Assembly (NCBI GenBank): GCA_963971305.1
Contig: OZ020313.1
Coordinates: 26,886,602-26,950,601 of the forward strand
Direction of reading: 5' to 3'
From: Arcuatula senhousia
Lineage: Eukaryota; Mollusca; Bivalvia; Mytilida; Mytilidae
Length of the DNA: 64,000 nucleotides
Position 1 is the stretch's first letter, and each line of letters opens with the position of its first letter. The notes under the pieces are model-generated. The model had not been told where the DNA came from. It saw only the letters and a list, made by a program, of their open reading frames with translations, and ran no database searches. Of this stretch, positions 63,488 through 64,000 are shown piece after piece. A program made the translations under genes and the position numbers.

Positions 63488-63771
63488 ATGCTTTTTCAAT
63501 CTGATTAGAATCAGATCTATCAATGGTTCCCAACTGTCTCTGCATGGTAGATCTGAAGATATTCCATTCTACTTTCTGTTTTGGTGACCTTTTGAATTGA
63601 CCAATCAGATTGCAGCTTCCAAGATTTTGGAAGTATTAATTCTTATGAAAACTCCAGAGGATTCCAAAAAAGGTCACCAGAACAGCAAGTGGAATGAGAT
63701 ATCTTCAGATCGACCATGCAGAAAGAGTAGGGAACAATTGATAGATCTGATTTTAATCAGACTGAATGCTG
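63488..63771. repeat. long inverted repeat (~105-bp arms, ~70-bp loop)
   Basis: Left arm 63488-63595 and right arm 63667-63771 are imperfect inverses (roughly 85% by eye). Paired words include CAGATCTATCAATGGTTCCC with GGGAACAATTGATAGATCTG, TCTGAAGATATTCCATTCTA with GGAATGAGATATCTTCAGA, and TTTGGTGACCTTTT with AAAAGGTCACCAGAA. The loop contains CCAATCAGATTGCAGCTTCC. The 63-residue open frame over the right arm has no recognisable domain. Confidence 0.8.
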
Positions 63772-64000
63772 TTTTTGTATATCAATGAATAAAATAAAAT
63801 GTTCTGCCATCGAGAGTTTTTTGTATATTTTCATATTAAATATATACAATGTAAATATGCCTTCATATTCAATATTTCAAATTTACTTTTTAAAAATGAT
63901 ATTTAAGGTCGAGACCACAACTTAACTTAAATTCTTTACAACCAAATTTTGTGGTGGCAAAAAATATTCTTCATACACACAACTTTCACAAACATCAAGA
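63772..64000. other. no recognisable feature
   Basis: AT-rich sequence to the window edge. Confidence 0.4.

Noticed and set aside
1..64000. Bacterial features: operons, Shine-Dalgarno sites, CRISPR arrays
   Set aside because: Spliced metazoan genes and eukaryotic retroelements throughout. The regularly spaced repeats are 146-490 bp tandem monomers without unique spacers, not CRISPR.

Overview
This is a eukaryotic window, AT-rich and dense in repeats, most likely from a bivalve mollusc and probably a mytilid mussel. The grounds are spliced metazoan genes (profilin, BTB-kelch, NADP-isocitrate dehydrogenase), and dispersed repeats of a style I know from mussel genomes, such as the 'caggtgctc(t/c)ggaagrgtaag' element near 54.6-54.8 kb and short elements with internal tandem repeats and 3' hairpins. 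Species assignment is inference.

Layout. (1) 0-10.7 kb is retroelement territory. A 159-bp tandem array comes first, then a 146-bp tandem-repeat element that is split by about 7.5 kb of nested retroelements. The nest contains a 5'-truncated reverse-transcriptase element and, inside it, an apparently intact two-ORF LINE on the minus strand. (2) 12.4-29.1 kb holds two profilin paralogues, both on the minus strand. Each has a nearby 1.1-kb element made of 146-bp repeats carrying palindromic AGGTCAnnnTGACCT sites. Non-autonomous DNA elements lie between them. (3) 33.6-36.3 kb is a BTB-BACK-kelch gene on the minus strand with a truncated LINE in its intron. (4) 37-42.7 kb is a field of inverted-repeat elements. 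One of them, 38162-39095, has an empty-site relative just upstream and an 8-bp target duplication. (5) 42.7-44.1 kb holds a small minus-strand spliced transcript, divergent from (6) a complete 12-coding-exon cytosolic-type NADP-isocitrate dehydrogenase gene, 44410-55808. I reconstructed its exon chain: 1233 nt, 410 residues, all junctions in frame. It carries a broken tandem copy of exon 10 and a triplicated splice acceptor before exon 5. (7) 58-63 kb is a stack of tandem-repeat elements, one with an A-B-A-B higher-order repeat nested in a MITE. A long inverted repeat follows at 63.5-63.8 kb.

Themes. At least five repeat families share one architecture: a 5' end often reading AAC(T/A)AGA, a variable number of roughly 146-490 bp monomers, a run of GGAC units, and a terminal 3' hairpin whose arm recurs near the 5' end. 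This resembles tandem-repeat-bearing non-autonomous Helitron/Helentron-type elements known in bivalves. Several of these repeats carry nuclear-receptor-type AGGTCA motifs in precise arrangements (IR3, DR1 and extended half-sites). The most striking case is two arrays with one palindromic oestrogen-response-type site every 146 bp. I found no CRISPR array, rRNA or complete tRNA. All coordinates of non-coding elements are hand-derived and may be off by a few bases.
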